Shown: in pieces, positions 1 through 7,052 of the stretch
Layout of the letters: every line of letters starts with the position of its first letter
How positions within the stretch are numbered: position 1 is the first letter of the stretch
Origin: RGIG8748 sp045532255
GTDB lineage: Bacteria; Bacillota; Clostridia; UMGS1810
Length of the DNA stretch: 21,911 nt
Reading direction: 5' to 3'
NCBI GenBank assembly: GCA_045532255.1
Contig: JAZSFO010000052.1
Span: 1 to 21,911 of the forward strand
Translations under genes and position numbers: made by a program
Notes under the pieces: model-generated
What the model was told of the DNA's origin: nothing
The model's database searches: none
What the model saw: the letters and a program-made list of their open reading frames with translations, nothing else

Positions 1-341
1 TTTGCAAACTCCCGAGCAATATTTCTGTCACCAAACACCGCCATGGAATGTGATGGGTGGTATGTTCTTACTGCATCAGGATGTCCTGCGGCAATGCTGG
101 GAAGCATGCGGATACAGCTTAGTGCGTTTTGTCTGTCACACACTAGGCTATCCCATGTAGTTGTGGGAATGCAAAGAAGACCGCCATCTCTTGTGAAATA
201 TTTTATCAGTGCTTCAAGAAGTGCCTCTGCACCGCCCTCAACTTCCCCTATTGCCTTAAGTGAGGTATGCATGGTTACAACGCTTCCCCTGGGTATATTA
301 AATTTATCAATCTGCTTTATGATATCTTCTGTCTTATGCAC
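1..341 (-). CDS. AAC(3)-family aminoglycoside N-acetyltransferase, partial (3' end outside window)
   Basis: About 113 N-terminal codons are visible; the gene runs off the left edge. Seen: residues near 26-40 read MHTSLKAIGEVEGGA, followed by GGLLCIPTTTWDS, then RTYHPSHSMAVFGD. These match the N-terminal blocks of the AAC(3)/YokD acetyltransferase family (VHSSLxxIGxVxGGA, PTxTW, RSxHPxxSxAAxG). Known of the family: transfer of acetyl from acetyl-CoA to the 3-amino group of 2-deoxystreptamine aminoglycosides; many chromosomal members have other or unknown substrates. Start: GTG at 341, eight bases after GGAG; no ATG is better placed. It is the last visible gene of a minus-strand cluster, 21 nt after the zinc-ribbon protein gene. 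The C-terminal half cannot be seen, so activity against drugs is not shown. Confidence 0.85.
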   Translation of the reverse strand, partial: MHKTEDIIKQIDKFNIPRGSVVTMHTSLKAIGEVEGGAEALLEALIKYFTRDGGLLCIPTTTWDSLVCDRQNALSCIRMLPSIAAGHPDAVRTYHPSHSMAVFGDRNIAREFA

Positions 342-362
342 GGTAATTTCTCCTTTGTTACA

Positions 363-1244
363 TTAAATATTTTCTCTGTTTACAAGTCTGTCTTCGGCTA
401 TATACCATGTTCCATCATGCTCTACATAAACAATTTTATAAACAAGCTTTTTTGTAAATCCCGTTCCTGTATGCGTATTGAAATCATACTCGCCCGCATT
501 TTCGCAAAGAACATAGTTGCACTCTGCTACTCTGTAGCCGTCATTATGAAGAGCCTTTGCAATCTGCGTTGTACAATTCTCACCCGTAACCGCACTCGAG
601 ATATCCAAATATCTGTCGGAGCTGTAATTGGTATATTCCAGCTCTTCATCGGTGTAATTTGGGTCCTCATCAAGCATGTACATAGGAATCGGATTAGAAA
701 TCATTTCGTGAACACCGCCGTAAGCAAAGCCCGAAATGTTATTCTCTGCATAAAGCTGAGAAGCACTGCTATACTCCGAGCCTGATGTATCCCAGTATCC
801 CTCCGACGGACGAAGCATATCGACAAAGGCATCATAATTGGTGGCAATATGCTCAAAATTATCCAAATCATCTGCACTAAGGGGGATGACCTCCGCCTCT
901 TCCTCAAGGACCTGCTGTCCCGAAACCGCTACGGATTTGACCTCTGTTGTCTTTTCTATATGAGGCTCTATGCTGTATACGGTGGATACCGCAGAGGCAA
1001 CAATGGTTACAGAAAGTGCCACTCCGTACACATGAGACATAAGGAATTCTTTGATACACGAAAATAGTGTGTCTGTTACTGTGCCCGTAATATCGTCCTT
1101 TGTATGTTTTTTCAAAAAGTCATAAAACGGTCTGTATGTGTTCCGTATTTTTCTTTCACATTCATAGCATATGACTGCAGATTTCTTATTTGCACTTCCG
1201 CAATGAGTGCAATATTTAATTTCATCTACCTGAATATCATTCAT
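363..1244 (-). CDS. Zinc-ribbon single-pass membrane protein with long extracytoplasmic domain
   Basis: 293 aa, function not recognised. Seen: an N-terminal zinc ribbon with CxxC (YCTHCG, about residue 12) and a second CxxC ten residues on (CYEC); a basic linker; one hydrophobic segment at about residues 72-92 (GVALSVTIVASAVSTVYSI), probably a membrane anchor; then about 200 residues rich in Asp, Glu, Tyr and Asn with a C-terminal part ending in HDGTWYIAEDRL. The inferred topology is a cytoplasmic zinc ribbon with the large domain outside. Start ATG at 1244 follows GGGAGGG with good spacing. The gap to the preceding zinc-ribbon gene is 13 nt and that gene's TGA lies next to this SD, so the two are co-transcribed and probably translationally linked. 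The C-terminal aromatic motif resembles small extracellular DUF4878/NTF2-like folds, but this is only an impression. Confidence 0.75.
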   Translation of the reverse strand: MNDIQVDEIKYCTHCGSANKKSAVICYECERKIRNTYRPFYDFLKKHTKDDITGTVTDTLFSCIKEFLMSHVYGVALSVTIVASAVSTVYSIEPHIEKTTEVKSVAVSGQQVLEEEAEVIPLSADDLDNFEHIATNYDAFVDMLRPSEGYWDTSGSEYSSASQLYAENNISGFAYGGVHEMISNPIPMYMLDEDPNYTDEELEYTNYSSDRYLDISSAVTGENCTTQIAKALHNDGYRVAECNYVLCENAGEYDFNTHTGTGFTKKLVYKIVYVEHDGTWYIAEDRLVNRENI

Positions 1245-1257
1245 TTTGCACCCTCCC

Positions 1258-1809
1258 TCATTTGCTTATAACAATTACTCTTACCTTGTCGGCGGACTTG
1301 CCTTTTCTTATTGCATCTATGTATATAGCGTCGTACTTGTCTGCACTTACGGTATACCCCTGCTCCTTGTACTGCTTGGTTGTGAACTTCTGTCTGTCAG
1401 ATTCCTCACCGTTTGAAACTGCGGTAAACTCTATGTCTTCTGTTCCTATGGGAACAAAAATCTCAAGCATGGCTTCTTCCTTAAGCGGAATGATGTAGTA
1501 CTCCCCCGCCTGCTCATTGTACTGAATCTTATAGCTTTCGCTGTCCTTAAACCTGATGCCGTTCAGATTCCCGTACATTGTAAAGAAAAAATATCCGAGC
1601 ACAACAATAAGCCACACTGCCTTAAAGATAACATTTCCTGTAATCTTCTTAAGAAGCAGAGTGTCATACTTGTCCTTAGCTCTGTCGAGCTTTGCCCATA
1701 CGGTCTTGTCATATTCAGCAAGATACATCTCGCTTGGGATTTCCTCACCGCAAACGGTGCAATATTTTGTCCCATAAGAAAGGTCACTCTTACATTTTTC
1801 GCAATTCAT
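1258..1809 (-). CDS. Small zinc-ribbon membrane protein
   Basis: 183 aa, function not recognised. Seen: zinc ribbon at the very N-terminus with two CxxC pairs ten residues apart (CEKC at 3-6, CTVC at 17-20); a charged helical stretch (AKLDRAKDKYDTLLLKKITG); one transmembrane segment at about 61-80 (FKAVWLIVVLGYFFFTMYG); then a roughly 100-residue domain outside. It has the same overall plan as the next gene downstream, which suggests a related pair or a two-subunit complex. Start ATG at 1809 has GAGGAG 6-8 bases upstream. It lies 32 nt after the flavodoxin-like gene and 13 nt before the 293-aa protein. Zinc-ribbon plus membrane-segment proteins are frequent in Firmicutes and often of unknown role. 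Confidence 0.75.
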   Translation of the reverse strand: MNCEKCKSDLSYGTKYCTVCGEEIPSEMYLAEYDKTVWAKLDRAKDKYDTLLLKKITGNVIFKAVWLIVVLGYFFFTMYGNLNGIRFKDSESYKIQYNEQAGEYYIIPLKEEAMLEIFVPIGTEDIEFTAVSNGEESDRQKFTTKQYKEQGYTVSADKYDAIYIDAIRKGKSADKVRVIVISK

Positions 1810-1841
1810 ATTTTTCTCCTCATCATTGGTTTTTGTGTGTT

Positions 1842-2369
1842 TTACGCCTTTACATAGGCTATCAAACCTTCAATCTGTGAATGCTCGCTGAAATCTCCGT
1901 CAGCATCGCAAAGCTCAACTAAAAGCCTTTCCATCTCAGACGGGTCTTTTTTTGAACTCATAAGCTTCTTTAAGGTTTTAAGGGCAGTTCTATGTACAAG
2001 ACTAAGCTCATCTATAACCATTTTGCCCGTAAAATTAAAGAGTTTAACACAAGCGGGAATGCCGTTTTTAAAGTTCTTTTCCACAACAAGCTTATCATAA
2101 TAATCCCTGCAATCAATTGGCGTAATTCCTGTTGAAAAAACAGCAATTTTCTTATCCTTGAGCCTGTCGATGTTTTTGGTAATAAGTGTTATACCGTTTA
2201 TGACCTCTGCGTAGAGACCTCCGCCGTATATTATTGTATCATAATCCAGAAGCTCTTCTATGGTTACATCTCTGGCATCTTCTACTCTGCAGTTTAACTC
2301 CTCGCCTATCCAATGTGCATATTGTTTGGTAGAACCGTATCATGTTCTGTATACAACTATTGATTTCAT
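1842..2369 (-). pseudogene. Flavodoxin-domain protein, interrupted by an in-frame UGA at codon 10
   Basis: Reading from ATG 2369 (SD GGAG eight bases upstream) gives MKSIVVYRT, then a stop (TGA, 2342-2340), then YGSTKQYAHWIGEEL in the same frame, open for 165 more codons to 1842. The expected length without the stop is about 175 aa. The pattern YxTxYGSTKxYAxWI, the segment YDTIIYGGGLYAEVINGI and the region KKIAVFSTG are typical of the flavodoxin family related to HemG, which binds FMN and does low-potential electron transfer. The stop falls inside the phosphate-binding loop, so a downstream restart (the next ATG is at 2084) would lack the FMN site. TGA also ends rplP in this window, so UGA is not read as Trp. 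Explanations: recent nonsense mutation, sequencing error, or readthrough; I favour one of the first two. Confidence 0.7.
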
Positions 2370-2390
2370 ATCACCATCTCCTTCTACTTA

Positions 2391-2424
2391 ATTATGTACT
2401 ACTACAACGAGGAACTTATGTCAA
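2391..2424 (-). promoter_or_regulatory. Putative sigma-A promoter of the flavodoxin/zinc-ribbon/AAC(3) cluster
   Basis: On the minus strand a perfect TTGACA (2424-2419) lies about 50 nt upstream of the ATG at 2369. The -10 is less clear: TAGTAC (17-nt spacer) or the overlapping TACATA/CATAAT at 2398-2391 with longer spacers. All four downstream minus-strand genes are closely spaced, so this is the likely promoter for the cluster. Confidence 0.4.
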
Positions 2425-2495
2425 GGCGGGGTATAAAAACATACCAATCTTTTTAGTGCATCTTTGTGCCAAAACGTGTACGCACGCAATTGGAT

Positions 2496-3167
2496 CTAAC
2501 GCCAAGCGTTTGAATAAAGCTCTGCGTCTTCCGCAAACCACAAGCCTATTTGACTATTTAACGGTTCAGATATATCGTTAATATTCGTAATTGTTTTGCC
2601 TGTTTCGGTATAATATGTTATCGTATTTCTGCAATGTAAATTTGAGTCTTTGTAAGAATATGTTTTTTCCTGAGTCACATCAATACATATGGTAACTTCT
2701 GAATTCGAAAAGCTATTTCGATTTTCATCAATATATGATGTCATTTCAACAAATACAAACTCTTTTGTATCAGGGTAGAAAATTTTTCCTAAATTTGTTA
2801 AATCATCAAAATCATAGTCATTAGATTCGCATGTAACATATGTTCGGACTTCAACATCTTCTTGAAGCCAATGGAGTTCTTCATCTGAACAATTAGAAAC
2901 ATCTAATTTAATGACAGTATACAAATCGTATGTATACGTTTCTTTAGAATATCCTTCATAAAATTCCACAGACTTTAATTTAATATCTGTTTCATTATAT
3001 TTAACTGTCACAGGGAGAGTCTCTGTAGTAATATCGACACCGCTGTCGGATGAATAAATTAGATTACCGTTTTCATCTGTTGATGTTTGTATGTCAGATG
3101 AATTATCACATCCGCAAAAACAGTTCAATAAAATTGACATCATAATTAAACAAATCCATTTTTTCAT
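2496..3167 (-). CDS. Putative lipoprotein, unknown function
   Basis: 223 aa, not recognised. Seen: a short Lys-rich start (MKKW), a hydrophobic stretch (ICLIMMSILLNCF) and the Cys cluster CFCGC near residues 17-21; CGC followed by DNSSD is a plausible lipobox with Cys at +1, though Phe at -3 is not canonical. The mature part is rich in Asp, Glu, Asn, Ser, Thr and Tyr with alternating polar and hydrophobic residues (YTYDLYTVIKLDV), suggesting an exported beta-rich domain. It ends about 125 nt upstream of the flavodoxin-like gene and is transcribed the same way, but the promoter-like TTGACA between them suggests separate units. The AT content is visibly higher than in the ribosomal genes and in the neighbouring EamA gene, hinting at later acquisition. 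Confidence 0.65.
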   Translation of the reverse strand: MKKWICLIMMSILLNCFCGCDNSSDIQTSTDENGNLIYSSDSGVDITTETLPVTVKYNETDIKLKSVEFYEGYSKETYTYDLYTVIKLDVSNCSDEELHWLQEDVEVRTYVTCESNDYDFDDLTNLGKIFYPDTKEFVFVEMTSYIDENRNSFSNSEVTICIDVTQEKTYSYKDSNLHCRNTITYYTETGKTITNINDISEPLNSQIGLWFAEDAELYSNAWR

Positions 3168-3231
3168 AATTTAGCCCTCTCTTATTGCTCGTTATTCATA
3201 AATTTATATACTCCAATATTATACCATAAAT

Positions 3232-3251
3232 ACAAGCCTCCAACGGCTTGT
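3232..3251. repeat. Short inverted repeat overlapping a minus-strand promoter
   Basis: ACAAGCC (3232-3238) and GGCTTGT (3245-3251) are perfect 7-base arms around a 6-base loop. The repeat sits immediately upstream of the minus-strand TATAAT at 3223-3218, so it would overlap the -35 zone: an operator is possible, as is a leader hairpin if transcription begins at the more distal promoter. Confidence 0.5.
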
Positions 3252-3266
3252 TACCTTATAAGGTTC

Positions 3267-3320
3267 AATAAACACATAGGAAGAAAAGCTGAAGGCTTTT
3301 CAACATTGATTGTGTTTATT
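3267..3320. repeat. Nested inverted repeat (hairpin within hairpin)
   Basis: Outer perfect 10-base arms AATAAACACA (3267-3276) and TGTGTTTATT (3311-3320) enclose inner perfect 7-base arms GAAAAGC (3283-3289) and GCTTTTC (3295-3301) with a 5-base loop. There is no U-tract on either side, so it is not an ordinary terminator. Confidence 0.6.
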
Positions 3321-3346
3321 ATACCATATAAAAACATCATCCGCAA
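3318..3346 (-). promoter_or_regulatory. Putative distal sigma-A promoter toward the lipoprotein gene
   Basis: Minus strand TTGCGG (3346-3341), 17-nt spacer, perfect TATAAT (3323-3318). Transcription would begin near 3311, so the nested palindrome would be almost entirely in the 5' leader. A second TATAAT (3223-3218) nearer the gene has only a poor -35. Confidence 0.4.
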
Positions 3347-3368
3347 GCTATAATAAACGTGGTTATAC

Positions 3369-3397
3369 TTGATTTTTTCTTCGATAAATAGTACAAT
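3369..3397 (+). promoter_or_regulatory. Sigma-A promoter for the EamA-DUF554 operon
   Basis: TTGATT (3369-3374), exactly 17 nt, TACAAT (3392-3397); the predicted start is near 3404, leaving a leader of about 28 nt before the ATG at 3432 with a GAGG ribosome-binding site. Confidence 0.6.
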
Positions 3398-3431
3398 TAA
3401 ATAGTTCTATACATATGATACGAGGTTTGAC

Positions 3432-4283
3432 ATGGAAAGCACTTGGATAATATTTGTATTTATATATGCACTTCTCAAGGGCGGAAGAGAAGGCATGAAA
3501 AAAGCCGCCACAAAAAAGAGCAGTACCAACGAAATACTGTTTTTCTACACCCTGCTTGGTCTAATTATGGTTATCCCGTTTTCGAAAACTGCATTTGACA
3601 TAGACCCCATATTCATATTCTATTCGTTTATAAAGGCGGCGGTATGCTGCATAGCGTGGATGTTTTCGCTCATGGCTATCAAGTCCATGTCCGTAAGCCT
3701 ATACGGAATAATGGACCTTTCGAGAATGGTTTTTTCGACCATGCTGGGAGTGCTTATGCTTGGCGAAAGCCTTACGGGTGCTAAAATAGCAGGACTGTTA
3801 CTGGTCGTAACGGGACTTGCCCTTGTTAACACAAGGAAGCACACCGCATCGGGAACGATGACCTTATTCAGCCTTGTTGCCGTTCTCTTAAATTGTTTCT
3901 TTAATGCGGTTTCGGGCGTAATGGACAAGATTATCATGAAAAGCATAGATTCAAATCAGCTTCAGTTCTGGTTTATGTTCTTTATGACAATTATAAACGG
4001 CATTATCCTTGCTGTACGAAGAGAAAAAATCAGCTTTTCGTCCGTAAAAACAAATTACTGGATACCGCTTATGAGCATTTCTCTAATACTTGGCGACAGG
4101 CTTCTGTTCGAAGCAAACGCCAACCCTCAAAGCGAGGTAACGCTAATGACACTTATAAAGCAATCGTCTGTAATAGTAACGGTGCTTACAGGAAGATTTG
4201 TATTCAAGGAAAAGGGTCTTCTTTTCAAGCTCCTTTGTACAGCTATTGTTATAACGGGAATAATGATTCCCTTGATTTTTTAG
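3432..4283 (+). CDS. EamA/DMT-superfamily membrane transporter
   Basis: 283 aa, almost entirely hydrophobic with about ten predicted transmembrane segments in two halves, as expected for two tandem EamA repeats of the drug/metabolite transporter superfamily (the usual length is about 280-300 aa). Seen: first-half motif SMSVSLYGIMDLSRMVFSTMLG followed by LGESLTGAKIAGLLLVVTGL, the typical end of EamA repeat 1; second half ends RFVFKEKGLLFKLLCTAIVITG. It acts in the cytoplasmic membrane, most likely as a small-metabolite exporter or importer; the substrate cannot be read from sequence. Start ATG 3432 has GAGG six bases upstream and a good promoter. The DUF554 gene follows after 13 nt, so both form a two-gene operon convergent with the ribosomal operon. 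Confidence 0.85.
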   Translation: MESTWIIFVFIYALLKGGREGMKKAATKKSSTNEILFFYTLLGLIMVIPFSKTAFDIDPIFIFYSFIKAAVCCIAWMFSLMAIKSMSVSLYGIMDLSRMVFSTMLGVLMLGESLTGAKIAGLLLVVTGLALVNTRKHTASGTMTLFSLVAVLLNCFFNAVSGVMDKIIMKSIDSNQLQFWFMFFMTIINGIILAVRREKISFSSVKTNYWIPLMSISLILGDRLLFEANANPQSEVTLMTLIKQSSVIVTVLTGRFVFKEKGLLFKLLCTAIVITGIMIPLIF

Positions 4284-4296
4284 CGAGGTGGTAAAT

Positions 4297-4974
4297 ATGC
4301 TTGGTGTATTACTCAATGTCTTTACTGTAATAGCAGGAAGCCTGCTTGGAATTCTCTTTCACAGAGGTATATCGCAAAAGATATCAACTGCCGCAATGAC
4401 CGCAATAGGTCTTTGCAGCATATACATGGGGATTGAAGGAATGTTAAACGGTGCCGACACCCTTTGCCTGATTGTAACAATGGTCATAGGCTCTGTCATA
4501 GGCACTGCCCTTGATATAGACGCAAAATTTAACAGCCTGTCCCAAAAAGCAGAAAGCAAATTCGGTGGCAAGGGTCTCAGCGAGGCATTTGTTACCGCAT
4601 CTCTTATATTCTGCGTGGGTCCCATGACTATACTCGGAGGTCTGGACGCAGGACTTAAGGGCGATAACACCCTTTACTTTACAAAGGCGGCACTTGACTT
4701 TGTTTCGTCTGCGATGCTTGCCTCAGCTATGGGCGTCGGTGTAATATTTGCATCCTTAACCGTACTTGTGTATCAGGGACTCATGGTAGGTCTGGCATTT
4801 GCGATTTCGGGATTACTGACAAATGACATCATTACCGCCTTGAGTTGTGCAGGCTCTCTTATGATATTTGCACTTGGACTAAACCTTACGGGAATAGGAA
4901 AATTCAAGGTAGCAAACATGCTTCCTGCGATGATAGTATCGCCTCTTATTACATGGATTTCAAGGCTACTGTAA
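4297..4974 (+). CDS. DUF554 (YdfK/YqgA-type) membrane protein
   Basis: 225 aa. Seen: N-terminal LGVLLNVFTVIAGSLLGILF, then GLCSIYMGIEGML, VIGSVIGTALDID, the segment FCVGPMTILGGLDAGLKGD and a C-terminal GIGKFKVANMLPAMIVSPLI. These match the DUF554 family of six-to-seven-helix inner-membrane proteins (YqgA in E. coli, YdfK in Bacillus), whose transport role is unproven. I start at ATG 4297, which has GAGGTGG at ideal distance; a GTG at 4288 lies inside that SD and is rejected. It lies 13 nt after the EamA gene, and the operon ends in the terminator at 4990-5015. Confidence 0.88.
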   Translation: MLGVLLNVFTVIAGSLLGILFHRGISQKISTAAMTAIGLCSIYMGIEGMLNGADTLCLIVTMVIGSVIGTALDIDAKFNSLSQKAESKFGGKGLSEAFVTASLIFCVGPMTILGGLDAGLKGDNTLYFTKAALDFVSSAMLASAMGVGVIFASLTVLVYQGLMVGLAFAISGLLTNDIITALSCAGSLMIFALGLNLTGIGKFKVANMLPAMIVSPLITWISRLL

Positions 4975-4989
4975 TCAGGCACAAAATTA

Positions 4990-5015
4990 CCCCCTGCGAA
5001 AATTCTCGCAGGGGG
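4990..5015. terminator. Bidirectional rho-independent terminator
   Basis: Perfect 10-bp GC-rich arms CCCCCTGCGA (4990-4999) and TCGCAGGGGG (5006-5015) with a 6-nt loop. Rightward the stem is followed by TTTGTTATT (end of EamA-DUF554); leftward by TAATTTT (end of the ribosomal superoperon, 12 nt after the rplQ stop). One hairpin serves two converging operons. Confidence 0.9.
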
Positions 5016-5027
5016 TTTGTTATTAGA

Positions 5028-5369
5028 TTAAACTAATTCGATTATTGCCATTTCTGCAGCATCACCGCGTCTGGGACCCAATTTGAGTATTCTTGTATAT
5101 CCGCCGTTTCTGTCTGCATATTTGGGAGCGATCTCCGCAAATACCTTTGTAACAACATCCTCTTTGGTTATATAACCAAGAGCCTGTCTTCTGGAATGCA
5201 ATGTATTAGTCTTGCCTAATGTAATCATCTTTTCTGCCATGCTTCTTGTTTCCTTAGCCTTTTCGAGAGTTGTCTCGATTTTGCCGTTTTCGAGCAGAGA
5301 TGTAACAAGGTTTCTGAGCATTGCATCTCTGTGGTCAGAAGCACGACCAAGCTTTCTTGTACCGGGCAT
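5028..5369 (-). CDS. rplQ: 50S ribosomal protein L17
   Basis: 113 aa, close to the usual bacterial L17 length (about 113-127). Seen: MPGTRKLGRASDHRDAMLRN at the start, TLEKAKETRSMAEKMITLGK in the middle and YTRILKLGPRRGDAAEMAII near the end, all family signatures. L17 is a large-subunit protein near the peptide exit tunnel. Start ATG 5369 with AAGGAGG six bases upstream. It is the last gene of the superoperon, 29 nt after rpoA and 12 nt before the terminator, the same position as in most bacteria. Confidence 0.98.
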   Translation of the reverse strand: MPGTRKLGRASDHRDAMLRNLVTSLLENGKIETTLEKAKETRSMAEKMITLGKTNTLHSRRQALGYITKEDVVTKVFAEIAPKYADRNGGYTRILKLGPRRGDAAEMAIIELV

Positions 5370-5398
5370 ATGATAAACCTCCTTTGTACTATTTGTAA

Positions 5399-6352
5399 TT
5401 ATTCGTCATATTCCTTGGAGAATTCCAGTCCGAGAGAAGTAATCTTACTTACAACCTCTTCTAAGGACTTTCTTCCGAGATTTCTGACTCTCATCATTTC
5501 AGCTTCGGACTTGGAAACCAAATCTGCAACTGTATTGATGCCTGCTCTCTTTAAGCAGTTGAACGAACGCACCGACAGGTCAAGCTCTTCGATTGTTGTT
5601 TCCAAAACCTTGTCCTGCTTCTCTTCTACTGTGTCTACCATGATATCGGTATTTGCGATATCTGCAGACAAATCTGTAAAGAGATTCATGTGCTCCGTTA
5701 CAATCTTGGAGCTGAGTGAAAGTGCATCCTCGGGAGCGATGGTACCATCTGTAAATATTTCTATTGTAAGCTTGTCATAGTCGGTTATCTGTCCTACACG
5801 GCAATTTGTAACTGTGTAGTTAACCTTGTCAACGGGGGAGTATACGGAATCAACGGGAATTACACCGATTACATTCTGTATCTTTTCCTTGTTCTTTTCG
5901 CTTGTGACATAGCCTCTGCCGTTTTCGAAAACAATCTCCATGTAGAGTTTTGCCTTATCGCTGAGTGTAGCAATGTGCAAATCTCCGTTGATGATGTCTA
6001 TTTCGTGGTCAGTAACTATATCCTTTGCAAAAACCTCACCCGCACCGTTTGCTTCGATATAAACGGTCTTGGGTCCGTCTGCATAAACCTTGGCTATGAT
6101 CCTTTTTACATTGAGAATAATCTCTGTTACATCTTCCTTAACTCCGGGGATTGTGGAGAACTCATGGAGAACTCCGTCAATCTTAACGCTTGTGGGCGCT
6201 GCACCGGGAAGAGAAGAAAGAAGCACTCTTCTTAATGCATTTCCAAGTGTAGTACCATATCCTCTTTCCAGAGGCTGAACTTCAAATCTAGCATAACTGG
6301 GGTCGGTCTTGTCATCTACTCTTTCAAGACCCGGCTTCACCATTTCGATCAT
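5399..6352 (-). CDS. rpoA: DNA-directed RNA polymerase alpha subunit
   Basis: 317 aa, the usual length. Residues 1 to about 230 form the N-terminal dimerisation and assembly domain, with the signature TTLGNALRRVLLSS and the region PVDKVNYTVTNCRVGQ. A short acidic linker (EEKQDKVLE) precedes the C-terminal domain (about 245-310) with ELDLSVRSFNCLKRAGIN and MMRVRNLGRKSLEEV; the Arg in SVRSFN corresponds to the residue that contacts UP-element DNA. Alpha nucleates RNA polymerase assembly and contacts activators. Start ATG 6352 has GGAGGG seven bases upstream. It sits between rpsD and rplQ as in the classical alpha operon. Confidence 0.99.
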   Translation of the reverse strand: MIEMVKPGLERVDDKTDPSYARFEVQPLERGYGTTLGNALRRVLLSSLPGAAPTSVKIDGVLHEFSTIPGVKEDVTEIILNVKRIIAKVYADGPKTVYIEANGAGEVFAKDIVTDHEIDIINGDLHIATLSDKAKLYMEIVFENGRGYVTSEKNKEKIQNVIGVIPVDSVYSPVDKVNYTVTNCRVGQITDYDKLTIEIFTDGTIAPEDALSLSSKIVTEHMNLFTDLSADIANTDIMVDTVEEKQDKVLETTIEELDLSVRSFNCLKRAGINTVADLVSKSEAEMMRVRNLGRKSLEEVVSKITSLGLEFSKEYDE

Positions 6353-6406
6353 ATTTTAACCCTCCATTCAAATACCATAATTATCTTATATTTGAGGGTA
6401 GCCTTA

Positions 6407-7033
6407 TTATTTAGAATACAACTCGACAATGAGATGTTCTTCGATGTCTAAGTCGATGTCGTCTCTCTGAGCCAAAGCTACAACCTTTGCCTGCATGGTG
6501 TTTGTATCAAGGTCAAGCCACTTGGGAACAGCCTTGCCTTCTGTCTGCTCTAAAATAGCCTTGATCTTGGGAAGGCTTCTGCTGCCTTCCTTAAGGGTGA
6601 TAACTTCGCCTTCCTTAACGAGATAAGAAGGAATGTTAACCTTCTTGCCGTTTACTAAGAAGTGACCGTGTACAACGAGCTGTCTTGCTTCTGCTCTGGA
6701 AAGAGCAAAGCCAAGTCTGTATACAACATTGTCAAGACGGCTTTCGAGAACCTGGAGAAGGTTTTCACCTGTTACACCGCTCTTCTTGTTAGCCATCTCA
6801 AAATAATGAGCAAACTGACTTTCGAGAACGCCGTAGTATCTCTTTGCCTTCTGCTTTTCTCTGAGCTGTAAACCGTAGCCGGAAAGCTTCTTTCTGCTCT
6901 GACCGTGCTGGCCGGGAGCATATTCTCTCTTATTGATTGCGCACTTTTCGCCGTAGCATCTGGAGCCCTTTAAGAACAGCTTCTGTCCTTCTCTTCTGCA
7001 AAGACGGCATACCGCGCCTGTATAACGTGCCAT
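6407..7033 (-). CDS. rpsD: 30S ribosomal protein S4, zinc-binding form
   Basis: 208 aa. The N-terminus carries four cysteines (C9, C12, C26, C31) in the order CxxC-x13-C-x4-C, the zinc-binding C+ version of S4. The S4 RNA-binding domain is visible at about 97-160 (LESRLDNVVYRLGFALSRAE, then HGHFLVNGKKVNIPSY). S4 binds 16S rRNA early in 30S assembly. In E. coli it also represses the alpha operon by binding the mRNA just before rpsM, and in Bacillus it represses its own separate gene. Here rpsD is inside the alpha operon, 19 nt after rpsK, and there is a structured gap before rpsM. Start ATG 7033 has a good AGGAGG. Confidence 0.98.
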   Translation of the reverse strand: MARYTGAVCRLCRREGQKLFLKGSRCYGEKCAINKREYAPGQHGQSRKKLSGYGLQLREKQKAKRYYGVLESQFAHYFEMANKKSGVTGENLLQVLESRLDNVVYRLGFALSRAEARQLVVHGHFLVNGKKVNIPSYLVKEGEVITLKEGSRSLPKIKAILEQTEGKAVPKWLDLDTNTMQAKVVALAQRDDIDLDIEEHLIVELYSK

Positions 7034-7052
7034 GTATTACACCTCCTGATAA

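Larger units (their letters stand above)
3168..3431. promoter_or_regulatory. Divergent intergenic region with promoters both ways and nested palindromes
   Basis: 264 nt between the leftward lipoprotein gene and the rightward EamA gene. It holds two minus-strand TATAAT boxes (3223-3218 and 3323-3318), a plus-strand promoter (3369-3397), and three inverted repeats (3232-3251, 3267-3320 and, inside it, 3283-3301). No ORF of note. Confidence 0.6.

Noticed and set aside
43..366. Plus-strand ORFs in the first 800 bases and opposite the ribosomal genes
   Set aside because: They are antisense shadows of clear minus-strand genes and show no family similarity or ribosome-binding sites.
2340..2342. Selenocysteine recoding of the UGA in the flavodoxin gene
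   Set aside because: No convincing stem-loop follows the UGA at the distance bacterial SECIS elements need (only a 3-bp GGT/ACC), and the position is not a redox Cys in the family.
3267..3320. Nested palindrome read as a rho-independent terminator
   Set aside because: Stem is AT-rich and neither side has a U-tract; it lies between divergent genes where no terminator is needed.
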